The position numbers and the translations under genes were made by a program. Below the pieces are notes generated by a model. It had not been told where the DNA came from. It made no database searches and saw only the letters and a program-made list of their open reading frames with translations. A stretch of 64,000 nucleotides of DNA from Mycobacterium angelicum (GTDB taxonomy: Bacteria > Actinomycetota > Actinomycetes > Mycobacteriales > Mycobacteriaceae): NCBI RefSeq assembly GCF_002086155.1, contig NZ_MVHE01000026.1, positions 1 to 64,000 on the forward strand, given 5' to 3'. Position 1 is the first letter of the stretch. Each line of letters opens with the position of its first letter. This document shows, piece by piece, positions 40,484 through 48,684 of this stretch.

Positions 40484-42049
40484 TCAGCAGATACCGCTGG
40501 GCTTTCCGCGGGCGGGTGCGGTTTCCTGGTTGGGCATGATCTGCGGGTAGGGAACCCGGTACGGAATTGATGTCTTGGTGGTGGTGCCCAAAATCGCGTT
40601 GGGCACGCATTGCGGAAGCTTCGGAAGGGCCTTCAGCCTCGGGTGGTCCAAATTGGGTTTGGCCGGATTCGGCGGGGAGGCGAAATTGAACGTCGAGGTC
40701 ATGTCGCCAACCGTCGCGTCGCGCCAGGCGCTGATGTTGGGCACCGGGACGCCGAACCGCTTGCCGATCAATTTCAGCGTCGAGGTGTGGTCGAAGGTGT
40801 CGCTGACCAACAGGGGGCCGCGGCTGTAGGGCGAAACGACGATGCAGGGCACCCGGAAACCCAGACCGATCGGACCGCGGATGCCGCCCGATCCCGGCAC
40901 CGCGTTGATGTCGGGCACGGTGAGATATTCGCCGGGAGTTCCTGGCGGCGGCGTGGGTGGTACGACGTGGTCGAAAAAGCCGCCGTTTTCGTCGTAGTTG
41001 ATGATGACCGCGGTCTTTTCCCACAGCGGCGGGTTCGACAGCAGGATGCGCAGCACGTCCACGATTCCGACCGCGCCGATGGACACCGGGAATGCCGGGT
41101 GCTCCGAGAGCAGGAACCCCGGCAGCACCCAGGACACCTTCGGCAACCGGTTGGTTCGCACGTCGGTCGCGAAGTCCACCGGGTAGGTCGGCGCGATGCC
41201 GAACCGGGCCAGGTTCGATCGCGGGTCCGCGGCCTGTTTGAAGTCGTTGACCAGTCCGTTGTAGCCGACCACAGTGTTGTTGAGCGGCCCGAGCAGCTTG
41301 TTCTGATAGACCTTCCAGCTGACGCCGGCGTCTTCGAGATTCTCCGGCATGATGCGCCAGCTGTATTTCTGCATCGGCTGGATGTTGGGCTCCAGAATCA
41401 CCGGCCCGCCGTGGGTGCCGTCGGGGTCGTTCCACGCGCTCATCCAGTAGCAACGGTTCGGCGTGGTCCCGCCCAGCAGCGAACAGAAATAGTTGTCGCA
41501 CACGGTGAATGTGTCGGCCAGCATGTAGTGGATCGGGATGTCTTGACGGGTGTAATAGCCCATCGTCACCGGCGTATTGCCCTGCAATGTACTGCTCGCG
41601 GCCTGCGCCGGCAGCCAGCCGTTATTGGCGCCGTTGTTCCACGAATTGTGCATGGCGATCCAGCTGTGGTCCGGGTCGTTGACGCATTCGCCGGCCACCA
41701 GGGGCCCCCGGGTCGTGTCGAAGCGGAACGGGATCGTGGTGGCGGCGGGGTCGTTGGTCTGCGTTTGCGGGTTCCAACCCGGTTGCGCGAATACCAATGG
41801 CGGGGTGGTGTCGTCAAAACCGCGAACGGCAGACATCGTGCCGAAGTAGTGATCGAAAGAACGGTTTTCTTGCATCAACAACACGATGTGTTCGATGTCG
41901 CTCAATTGGCCGCCGCAGGGTCCCGCCCCGTAGGCCTTTTCGATAATCGGGCCGGCCAACGACATGAATGCCCCGGCGGTGGTGGCTGCGGCGGCTTTAG
42001 CCAAAAATTGGCGACGGGACATTCCGTCGACCGGGTGTTCGCTTCCCAC
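40484..42049 (-). CDS. plcB: Phospholipase C, Tat-exported (plcB position)
   Basis: The 521-residue protein has a Tat signal (MSRRQFLAKAAAATTAGAF) and the phosphoesterase motifs QENRSFDHYFGTMSA and INYDENGGFFDHVVPP. GTG 42049 is supported by AAGGAG upstream. It follows plcA and precedes plcC on the minus strand. As in M. tuberculosis, PlcA-C are expected at the cell surface, releasing fatty acids from host or medium phospholipids. Confidence 0.92.
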   Translation of the reverse strand: MGSEHPVDGMSRRQFLAKAAAATTAGAFMSLAGPIIEKAYGAGPCGGQLSDIEHIVLLMQENRSFDHYFGTMSAVRGFDDTTPPLVFAQPGWNPQTQTNDPAATTIPFRFDTTRGPLVAGECVNDPDHSWIAMHNSWNNGANNGWLPAQAASSTLQGNTPVTMGYYTRQDIPIHYMLADTFTVCDNYFCSLLGGTTPNRCYWMSAWNDPDGTHGGPVILEPNIQPMQKYSWRIMPENLEDAGVSWKVYQNKLLGPLNNTVVGYNGLVNDFKQAADPRSNLARFGIAPTYPVDFATDVRTNRLPKVSWVLPGFLLSEHPAFPVSIGAVGIVDVLRILLSNPPLWEKTAVIINYDENGGFFDHVVPPTPPPGTPGEYLTVPDINAVPGSGGIRGPIGLGFRVPCIVVSPYSRGPLLVSDTFDHTSTLKLIGKRFGVPVPNISAWRDATVGDMTSTFNFASPPNPAKPNLDHPRLKALPKLPQCVPNAILGTTTKTSIPYRVPYPQIMPNQETAPARGKPSGIC

Positions 42050-42087
42050 ACGCTCTCCTTGAAGGCTTCCTTGCGCCGCTTCCAGAT

Positions 42088-42138
42088 CACGGTATAGTTG
42101 TGGAGCCAATCAGCCGGGACACCATGACCGGCGTGTCG
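42088..42138 (-). promoter_or_regulatory. Bipartite plc upstream element (plcB copy)
   Basis: CGACACGCCGG, 30 bases, then CTATACCGTG on the minus strand, ending 38 bases before the plcB start. A GACAC...GTGTC symmetry surrounds the first box. Confidence 0.65.
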
Positions 42139-42211
42139 TGGTCGAATCCCGGTTCTTTGCCAGCCGGCATTCTGGTGCTGTTATCGCCGTTTACTCGCGC
42201 AATGCGGTAAG

Positions 42212-43774
42212 TCAGCTGCAGAGCCCGCTGGGAATGCCGCGCACCGGTGCGGTCTCCTGGCCGGGCATCACCTGCGGGAAGGGCACCCGATAGGGAATGG
42301 CCGGCAGTACGCCATCCGTGGTCCCCAGTACGACGTTGGGGATGCACTGCGGCAGCCTGGGCACCGCGGCCAGCAAAGGATGGCTGAGGTTGGGTTTCGA
42401 ACTGTTGGGCGGCGTTCCGAAGTTGAACGTGGATGTCATATCGCCGACCAAATTGTCGCGCCATGCGGTCAGGTTGGGAACCGGGACACCGAAACGAGCC
42501 CGAATCAATTTCAGCTGCGACGTGTGGTCGAAAGTGTCGTGGACCATCAGCGGCCCGCGACTGTAGGGCGAGATGACCAAGCACGGAACTCGGAAGCCCA
42601 GGCCGATCGGACCCCGGATGCCACCGGAGCCCGTCACCGCGTTGATGTCTGGCACGGTGACGTATTCACCGGGCGTGCCCGGCGGCGCTGTCGGCGGCAC
42701 CACGTGGTCGAAGAAGCCCCCGTTTTCGTCGTAGCTGATGATCAACGCCGTCTTCTCCCACACCGCGGGGTTGGTCAGCAAAATCCGCAGCGCGTTCACC
42801 ATCGCCACGGCGCCCAGGGCCACCGGCAGCGCGGGGTGTTCGGATTGCAGGAAAGGCGGCACCAACCAGGAAACCGACGGCAGCGTGTTGTTTCTGACGT
42901 CGGCGGCGAAATCGCCCGGGTAGTTCGGTGAGATGCCGAACCGGGCCAGATTCGACCGCGGGTTTGCCGATTGTTTGAACGCCTGCACCAGCCCGTTGTT
43001 GCTGATCGGGGTATTGATGAAGCGGCCCGCATCCTTGCTCTGGTAGACCTTCCAGCTGATGCCGGCGTCTTCCAGGTTCTCCGGCATGATGCGCCAGCTG
43101 TACTGCTGTTCCGGCAGGAATCCGGGCTCCACCAGCTGCGGTCCGCCGTTGGTTCCGGCCGGATCGATTTGGGCGCTCATCCAATACAGCCGATTGGGCA
43201 GCGTGCCGCCCAGCAACGAACAGTGGTAGCCGTCGCAAAGAGTGAAGGTGTCGGCTAGCAGATGGTGAATCGGGAGATCTTGGCGGGTGTAATAACCCAT
43301 CACCATCGGGACATACGGCCCGGTGCGGGTGGCCGACTGCGCCGGAAGCCAGTTGTCGTTGCCCCCGTTGTTCCACGAATTGTGCATCGCGATCCAGGCG
43401 TGGTCGGGGTCGTTGACGCACTCCCCATCCAGGATGGGACCGCGGGTGGTGTCCAGGCGGAACGGAATGGTTATGCCAGCGGGGTCGAGCGCCTGCGTTT
43501 GCGGGTTCCACCCCGGTTGCTGAAACTTTGTCGACGGGTCGTTGAATCCGTGGGTACTGGAAAGTGTGCCGAAGTAATGGTCGAACGACCGGTTCTCCTG
43601 CATCAGCAACACGATGTGCTCGATGTCGTTCAAGTGACCAGGGCAAGGGCCAGCGCCGTAGGCCTTTTCGATCACGGGGGCGGCGATGTCCGTGAGCAGC
43701 GCTGCGGCGCCGGCGCCGGTGAGTTTCGCGAAAAACTCCCGGCGCGACATTCCCCGGAGCGGGTTTTCGATCAC
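42212..43774 (-). CDS. plcA: Phospholipase C, Tat-exported (plcA position)
   Basis: The 520-residue protein is the closest of the three to M. tuberculosis PlcA, including the C-terminal PVRGIPSGLCS. The Tat signal MSRREFFAKLTGAGAAALL and motifs QENRSFDHYFGTLSS and ISYDENGGFFDHVVPP are present. GTG 43774 has GGGAGG 8 bases upstream. It is the first of the three plc genes on the minus strand. Confidence 0.93.
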   Translation of the reverse strand: MIENPLRGMSRREFFAKLTGAGAAALLTDIAAPVIEKAYGAGPCPGHLNDIEHIVLLMQENRSFDHYFGTLSSTHGFNDPSTKFQQPGWNPQTQALDPAGITIPFRLDTTRGPILDGECVNDPDHAWIAMHNSWNNGGNDNWLPAQSATRTGPYVPMVMGYYTRQDLPIHHLLADTFTLCDGYHCSLLGGTLPNRLYWMSAQIDPAGTNGGPQLVEPGFLPEQQYSWRIMPENLEDAGISWKVYQSKDAGRFINTPISNNGLVQAFKQSANPRSNLARFGISPNYPGDFAADVRNNTLPSVSWLVPPFLQSEHPALPVALGAVAMVNALRILLTNPAVWEKTALIISYDENGGFFDHVVPPTAPPGTPGEYVTVPDINAVTGSGGIRGPIGLGFRVPCLVISPYSRGPLMVHDTFDHTSQLKLIRARFGVPVPNLTAWRDNLVGDMTSTFNFGTPPNSSKPNLSHPLLAAVPRLPQCIPNVVLGTTDGVLPAIPYRVPFPQVMPGQETAPVRGIPSGLCS

Positions 43775-43804
43775 CGAATCTGCCTCCCTGCAAACATCCC
43801 AGAT

Positions 43805-43855
43805 CACGGTATAGTTACGGCGCTGGTCCATCGCGGCACGCCAACCGGCGTGTCG
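43805..43855 (-). promoter_or_regulatory. Bipartite plc upstream element (plcA copy)
   Basis: CGACACGCCGG, 30 bases, then CTATACCGTG on the minus strand, ending 30 bases before the plcA start. The first box continues into CACGCC-GGTT-GGCGTG, a perfect inverted repeat. Confidence 0.65.
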
Positions 43856-44219
43856 CAAGCCGATTTTCGCGCGAAAGCAAACGCTGTCGCGGTCCCGGTC
43901 ACGACGGGCCAAGTGCCACACCGCCCAGGCCTAAAACCCTTGGGCGTAAAGGCGCATCACCGAAAAATTTATCTAATCCCACATTCCTAATTGATCCCTC
44001 ATAGAGCCATTTCGCGACGAGTTTCACCCATCGCCATCCGCGAACATTGTTCGAGGTCAGCGACCGAATACCGGTTCTCGTCGAGATGCCTTCTGCCAGC
44101 TGCGTTCTTACTCTCGCGCCAGAAATTGGCCGGTGTTCAGGTTATGCGGCCGTGATCGGTAAACCGGTGTCCTGAAAGGGGTTTCGCTACCCTGCGACAC
44201 CGATGTACCGTCCTCTGCC
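43856..44219. other. Intergenic region upstream of plcA and the Sap/GAP-family gene
   Basis: These 364 bases separate the divergent plcA and GAP-family genes. A more A+T-rich stretch lies at about 43960-44010. No gene, RNA or clear repeat is seen. Confidence 0.5.
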
Positions 44220-44924
44220 ATGTGGGGCACGGTGCTGGTGTTAGCTCTTGTGGCGACGGCAGACCCGGTTCGGATCGGGACGAGTGTTCTGTTGTCGTCG
44301 CGGCCTCGTGCCGCGGGTCTGCTGGTGGCGTTCTGGCTGGGCGGCGTGGCGATGAGCGTTGCCCTGGCGGCGGGCGTACTTTTCGGTCTGCGCGACTTCG
44401 CACTTGCGGTCATGCACCGAATCGAAGTCGTCACCGCCAGCTCGACGGCCGGGCGCATTCAAATCGCGATGGGCGTGCTGGCATTGCTGATCGCCGCGGC
44501 GGCAGTGGGCCAGCGGGCACGAGTCGGCATACCCGCCGCCACTACCGCGCACTTGGGGGCACCGCCCATAATCACGCGGTTGTCGACGCGCGCTCAGGAC
44601 GCGTTGCGCGCCAAGCCGCTGCGGGTGGCCTTCATCCTCGGATTCGGGATGTTGGCGGACTTCAGGTACCTGGCGGCACTTGCCGCCATCCTGGCCTCGG
44701 GAGCCGCTGTGCACACTCAAATCAGTGCGGTCAGCGTGTACACCCTGGTGGCACTGGCCTTTATCGAGCTTCCGCTGGTCAGCCAGCTCGCCGCACCGAC
44801 ATGGACCGGCCAGGCGATGTCGGCCGTCCACGGCGTGGTGAAAACCCATCGACAGCAGGCGTTCGCCGTGGTGATCGCCGTCCTCGGGGTCTTCCTGATG
44901 ACCCGCGGAATGGGCCGGGTCTAA
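44220..44924 (+). CDS. GAP/Sap-family membrane protein
   Basis: A 234-residue protein with six hydrophobic helices and the family N-terminus LVLALVATADPVRIGTSVLL, plus RVAFILGFGMLADFRYLAAL in the middle, as in mycobacterial Sap/Gap proteins that help move glycolipids (sulfolipid, glycopeptidolipid) to the surface. No lipid-synthesis genes lie next to it, so its substrate is open. It stands between the plc block and the PPE block. Confidence 0.82.
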   Translation: MWGTVLVLALVATADPVRIGTSVLLSSRPRAAGLLVAFWLGGVAMSVALAAGVLFGLRDFALAVMHRIEVVTASSTAGRIQIAMGVLALLIAAAAVGQRARVGIPAATTAHLGAPPIITRLSTRAQDALRAKPLRVAFILGFGMLADFRYLAALAAILASGAAVHTQISAVSVYTLVALAFIELPLVSQLAAPTWTGQAMSAVHGVVKTHRQQAFAVVIAVLGVFLMTRGMGRV

Positions 44925-45019
44925 ACAGGACCTGAAAACGCAAGCGGCGCACCGGCTTCCGAGGGCTGACCCGCGGTTTCGCCGATGCGCCGAAGCGCAG
45001 ATCGCAGTATGTTTATCGT

Positions 45020-46207
45020 TTATCCGACTCCGCTGCGCGGAATCACGCTGGGCCGTTGCTGAACCACGTGCGGGTTGGCGCCGCCGCGGCCCATCATCCC
45101 GCCGGGCATACCGGCGCCGGCACCACCAGCACCCATGGGCATCGGCATCATCGGCATACCACCACCGGCACCCGCCCCCTGAGCCGCCGCCTCCAATGCC
45201 GCAGCGTTGGCTCCCAAGCCCGACATCGCCGAGCTGGCCATGCCTTTGGGCATCGAACCTTCCCAGGTGGGTGGCACCGACATCGCCCCCACCAATCGGG
45301 CCTTACCCAAGCCGGCGTCCATGCCTGCACCTAAGCCGCCCACACCGCCCAGGCCTTTCGCCGCGGGAGTGATGTCACCGACCATCTTCGGCATGTCAGC
45401 GGCGGTCATACCCGCCGAAGCCAGGCCGGCCGCGTTCGCGCCCGTGTTGCCCATCTGGGCCAGCTGCATCATCGGGCTGATCATCATGCTGGCCGGGTAC
45501 ATCGCGATCTGCGCGAACGACTGCAACTCGCCGATCGGCACCGCCGACGCCGCCGACTGTACCGCCGTCACCGCCCCGGCAGCGCCCGTCGACAGGCTCT
45601 GCAACGTCGGCGACAGCGTCGCGGTGGCACTCGTGGCCGCCGACGTCACCTGAGCGCCGATCTGAGCCAAGCCGGCCAAACTCACCGGCGGCACGCTGAA
45701 CGGCGTCAGGGTCGAGGCCACCGACGTCGCACCGGTGTAGTACGTCACCATCGCGGCGACGTCCTGGGCCCACATCTCCACGTAGTCGAACTCGGTGGCC
45801 GCGATCGCCGGGGTGTTCTGCCCCAAGAAGTTCGTCGCGATCAACGACAACAGCGACACCCGGTTCGCGTCCACCGCCGCGGGGTGCACCGTGGCAGCCA
45901 GCGCCGTCTCAAACGCCGTCGCCGCCGCGCGCGCCTGTCCCGCCGACAAGTCGGCCTGCGCCGCCGCCGCGGACAGCCACGACACGTATGGGGTCGCCGC
46001 GGCCGCCATCGACGCCGAGGCCGGGCCGGTCCACGGCCCGCCGGTCAGGTCGGCAAGCAGCGATTGGATCGAATTCACCGACGCTTGCAGATCCGCACCC
46101 AGCGCCTCCCAGGCCGCTGCGGCCGTGAACAGCGGCGACGAACCGGCACCGGAAAAGATCCGCAGCGAATTGATCTCCGGCGGCAACCACGAAAAGTCCA
46201 AAATCAT
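45020..46207 (-). CDS. PPE protein, PPE38/PPE71 type
   Basis: A 395-residue PPE protein: N-terminal MILDFSWLPPEINSLRIFSG and the 180-residue PPE domain with EMWAQDVAAMVTYYTGA, then a Gly/Met-rich C-terminal part ending PHVVQQRPSVIPRSGVG. It resembles M. tuberculosis PPE38 (391 residues), which is needed for ESX-5 export of PE_PGRS and PPE-MPTR proteins. A second close copy lies at 47122. The PE_PGRS and PPE-MPTR genes in this window are possible clients. Confidence 0.9.
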   Translation of the reverse strand: MILDFSWLPPEINSLRIFSGAGSSPLFTAAAAWEALGADLQASVNSIQSLLADLTGGPWTGPASASMAAAATPYVSWLSAAAAQADLSAGQARAAATAFETALAATVHPAAVDANRVSLLSLIATNFLGQNTPAIAATEFDYVEMWAQDVAAMVTYYTGATSVASTLTPFSVPPVSLAGLAQIGAQVTSAATSATATLSPTLQSLSTGAAGAVTAVQSAASAVPIGELQSFAQIAMYPASMMISPMMQLAQMGNTGANAAGLASAGMTAADMPKMVGDITPAAKGLGGVGGLGAGMDAGLGKARLVGAMSVPPTWEGSMPKGMASSAMSGLGANAAALEAAAQGAGAGGGMPMMPMPMGAGGAGAGMPGGMMGRGGANPHVVQQRPSVIPRSGVG

Positions 46208-46428
46208 TTACAACCCCAAACCGGCCAGCCGCGTCAGCAGCACTTGAAGGTCACACCCCGGAAAGTTATCCACGCCGATAACCCACGCAATCGTAGGATA
46301 ATCCACACCAAGGGTCTCGGCTTTCGTCAATTTTCCGACGATCGGTATTGATGGCAGACATGGCAAGAGCGCGGGTGACACCGTTCCCCCTGGTGTCGCC
46401 CGCGCCCTTGACCGCTAGATGTGGATCC

Positions 46429-46713
46429 CTAGGCCCAGCTAGAGCCCACTGCGGAGTCCGTCTGGGCCATGTTGCTGCCCGCCGACTGAACCTTCTGACC
46501 GTGGGCGTTGGCCTGCTCGTAGATGACCTGGAAATTGCGGCCCAGCTGCGTGATGAATTCCTGGCACGCCACCGAACCGGCGCCGCCCCAGAAATCCCCG
46601 GCCGCCAGCACATCGCGCACGATCGCCTGGTGCTCAGCCTCCAACGATGCCGCCTGCGCGCGAATCAGCGCACCGTGGGCGTCCACATCGCCGAATTGGT
46701 AATTAATCGTCAT
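46429..46713 (-). CDS. ESAT-6-like protein within the PPE38 block (EsxX/EsxY type)
   Basis: A 94-residue WXG100 protein identical in sequence to that at 37366-37650. ATG 46713 is chosen because AGGAAGG lies 7 bases upstream. It follows its partner gene by 28 bases, and both lie between the two PPE38-like genes as esxX/esxY do in strains of the M. tuberculosis complex that keep the full locus. Confidence 0.93.
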   Translation of the reverse strand: MTINYQFGDVDAHGALIRAQAASLEAEHQAIVRDVLAAGDFWGGAGSVACQEFITQLGRNFQVIYEQANAHGQKVQSAGSNMAQTDSAVGSSWA

Positions 46714-46741
46714 AGCCAATCCTTCCTAATGCTTGAGAGAG

Positions 46742-47038
46742 CTAGCTACTGAGGGTCTGCTGTGCGGCCTGCTCTTGCTGCTCGTAGTTGTTGGCGTCGC
46801 GGACCAGTCCATCGCGCACACCGTGCAGCATGTTCACGATGTTGCGGAACGCCGTGTTCATCTGCCCCATGGTGTCCAACGAGGTCGCCTCGGCCAGACC
46901 ACTCCAGCCCGCACCCGAAATGTTTTGCGACGACGCCCACATCCGGCGCGCCTCGTCCTCAACCGTCTGGGCATGCATTTCAAAACGACCCGCCATGTCC
47001 CGCATCGCGTGCGGATCGGTCATAAACCGAGTAGCCAT
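46742..47038 (-). CDS. CFP-10-like partner within the PPE38 block (EsxX/EsxY type)
   Basis: A 98-residue WXG100 protein identical to that at 37689-37985, with the SGAGWSGL turn and YEQQEQ tail. ATG 47038 is preceded by AAGGACGG. It is the first gene of the pair, downstream of a PPE38-like gene, which suggests co-export of PPE and ESX products. Confidence 0.93.
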   Translation of the reverse strand: MATRFMTDPHAMRDMAGRFEMHAQTVEDEARRMWASSQNISGAGWSGLAEATSLDTMGQMNTAFRNIVNMLHGVRDGLVRDANNYEQQEQAAQQTLSS

Positions 47039-47121
47039 CACACCCGTCCTTTCATAACGAAACAATCAATTGCGATCACGTGCCGAATTGCAGCTGACAA
47101 CCCCGACCGATCACCCCCGCC

Positions 47122-48306
47122 CTATCCGACGCCAGTCCGCGGCACCACACTGGGCCGCTGCTGAACGACGTGCGGATTAGCGCCTCCCCGGCCCATCATT
47201 CCGCCGGGCATACCGGCGCCCGCGCCGCCCATACCCATCGGCATCGGCATCATCGGCATACCGCCCCCGGTTGCGCCCGCTTGCGCCGCCATCTCGGCGG
47301 CCGTCGGCAGGCCCATCCCCGCCATCGCCGAACTGGCCATCGCCTTGGGCATGGATCCCTGCCAATTCGGCGGAACGGACATCGCTCCCACCAAGTGCGC
47401 CTTGCCCAGGTCGGCCGCCATTCCGGCACCGCCCAGTCCGCCACCCAGGCCCTTCATCGCCGGAGCGACGTCACCGACGAACTTGGGCACGTCACCGGCG
47501 GCCATACCCGCCGAGGCCAGCCCGGCCGCGTTCGCTCCCGTGTTGCCCATCTGGGCGAGCTGCATCATCGGGCTGATCATCATGCTGGCCGGGTACATCG
47601 CGATCTGCGCGAACGACTGCAACTCGCCTATCGGCACCGCCGATGCCGCTGACTGCACCGCCGTCACCGCACCCGCCAGCCCCGTCGACGCGCTCTGCAG
47701 TGCCGGAGATAGCGCCGCCGTGGCAGTGGTAGCCGCCGACGTCACCTGCGCGCCGACCTGGGAGGCCAGCCCAGCCAGGCTCACCGGCGGCATGCTGAAC
47801 GGCGTCAGAGTCGACGCCACCGACGCCGCCCCGGTGAAGTAAGACACCATCGCCGCGACGTCCTGGGCCCACATCTCCGCGTAGTCGAAGTCGGTAGCCG
47901 CAATCGCCGGAGTGTTCTGCCCCAGGAAGTTCGTCGCGATCAACGACAGCAGCGACACCCGGTTGGCGTCCACCGCCGCCGGATGCACGGTGCCCGCCAG
48001 CGCCGTCTCAAACGCCGTCGCCGCCGCCCGCGCCTGCCCCGCCGATAAGGCGGCCTGCGCCGCCGCCGCGGACAACCACGACACGTACGGCGCCGCCGCG
48101 GCCGCCATCGACATCGACGCCGGACCGGTCCACGGGCCACCGGTCAGGTCGGCAAGCACTTTTTCAATCGACGTCACCGACGCTTGCAGATCCGCACCCA
48201 GCCCCTCCCAGGCAGCGGCCGCCGTGAACAACGGGGACGAACCGGCACCCGAGAAGATCCGCAGCGAGTTGATCTCCGGCGGCAACCACGCAAAATCGAG
48301 AATCAT
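47122..48306 (-). CDS. PPE protein, PPE38/PPE71 type (second copy)
   Basis: A 394-residue PPE protein closely similar to that at 45020 (MILDFAWLPPEINSLRIFSG; end PHVVQQRPSVVPRTGVG). Differences are spread through the C-terminal part, so it is not a very recent copy throughout. The pair with the ESX genes between matches the PPE38-esxX-esxY-PPE71 layout, which is prone to recombination and deletion in M. tuberculosis strains. Confidence 0.9.
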   Translation of the reverse strand: MILDFAWLPPEINSLRIFSGAGSSPLFTAAAAWEGLGADLQASVTSIEKVLADLTGGPWTGPASMSMAAAAAPYVSWLSAAAAQAALSAGQARAAATAFETALAGTVHPAAVDANRVSLLSLIATNFLGQNTPAIAATDFDYAEMWAQDVAAMVSYFTGAASVASTLTPFSMPPVSLAGLASQVGAQVTSAATTATAALSPALQSASTGLAGAVTAVQSAASAVPIGELQSFAQIAMYPASMMISPMMQLAQMGNTGANAAGLASAGMAAGDVPKFVGDVAPAMKGLGGGLGGAGMAADLGKAHLVGAMSVPPNWQGSMPKAMASSAMAGMGLPTAAEMAAQAGATGGGMPMMPMPMGMGGAGAGMPGGMMGRGGANPHVVQQRPSVVPRTGVG

Positions 48307-48684
48307 CGCAACCCCAAACCAGCCAGCCGCAGCAGCGGCTCCGACATGCCAACCGCGAACGTGTACCCGCGACTGTCCACGGCCGGATCGTATGACAAAC
48401 CCACACCAAAAGTCTGCACTTTCGCCGAATCTTTTTCGAGGAATTCACGATGTCGGGTCGGCCGCGGGTCTGGACCCGACCGGACCGGCGTCCAGACAAA
48501 TGTCGACAGGTTGGACAAACTGCATCGCTTTCGCAGGAAATAACGGTTAAAGCGTACCGAAATTTATTGTCTCTTTAGAATGAGGCTGACCCCGATCTTC
48601 GCCCCACCACGTCGCTGACCACGGGCGTTGCCGCACCTCAGGGGTCACAGCGGCCCCGTCAGTAACGCAGCCGTGCAGTGCGGG
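48307..48684. other. Intergenic region upstream of the PPE38-like block
   Basis: These 378 bases hold the promoter region of the minus-strand PPE/ESX block (an A+T-richer part lies near 48540-48580) and the 3' flank of the PPE-MPTR gene. No gene is supported. Confidence 0.5.

Noticed and set aside
40610..42097. 495-codon plus-strand frame opposite plcB, and a similar one opposite plcA
   Set aside because: Shadow of the plc genes; the same kind of frame appears opposite each paralog because the coding strand is conserved.
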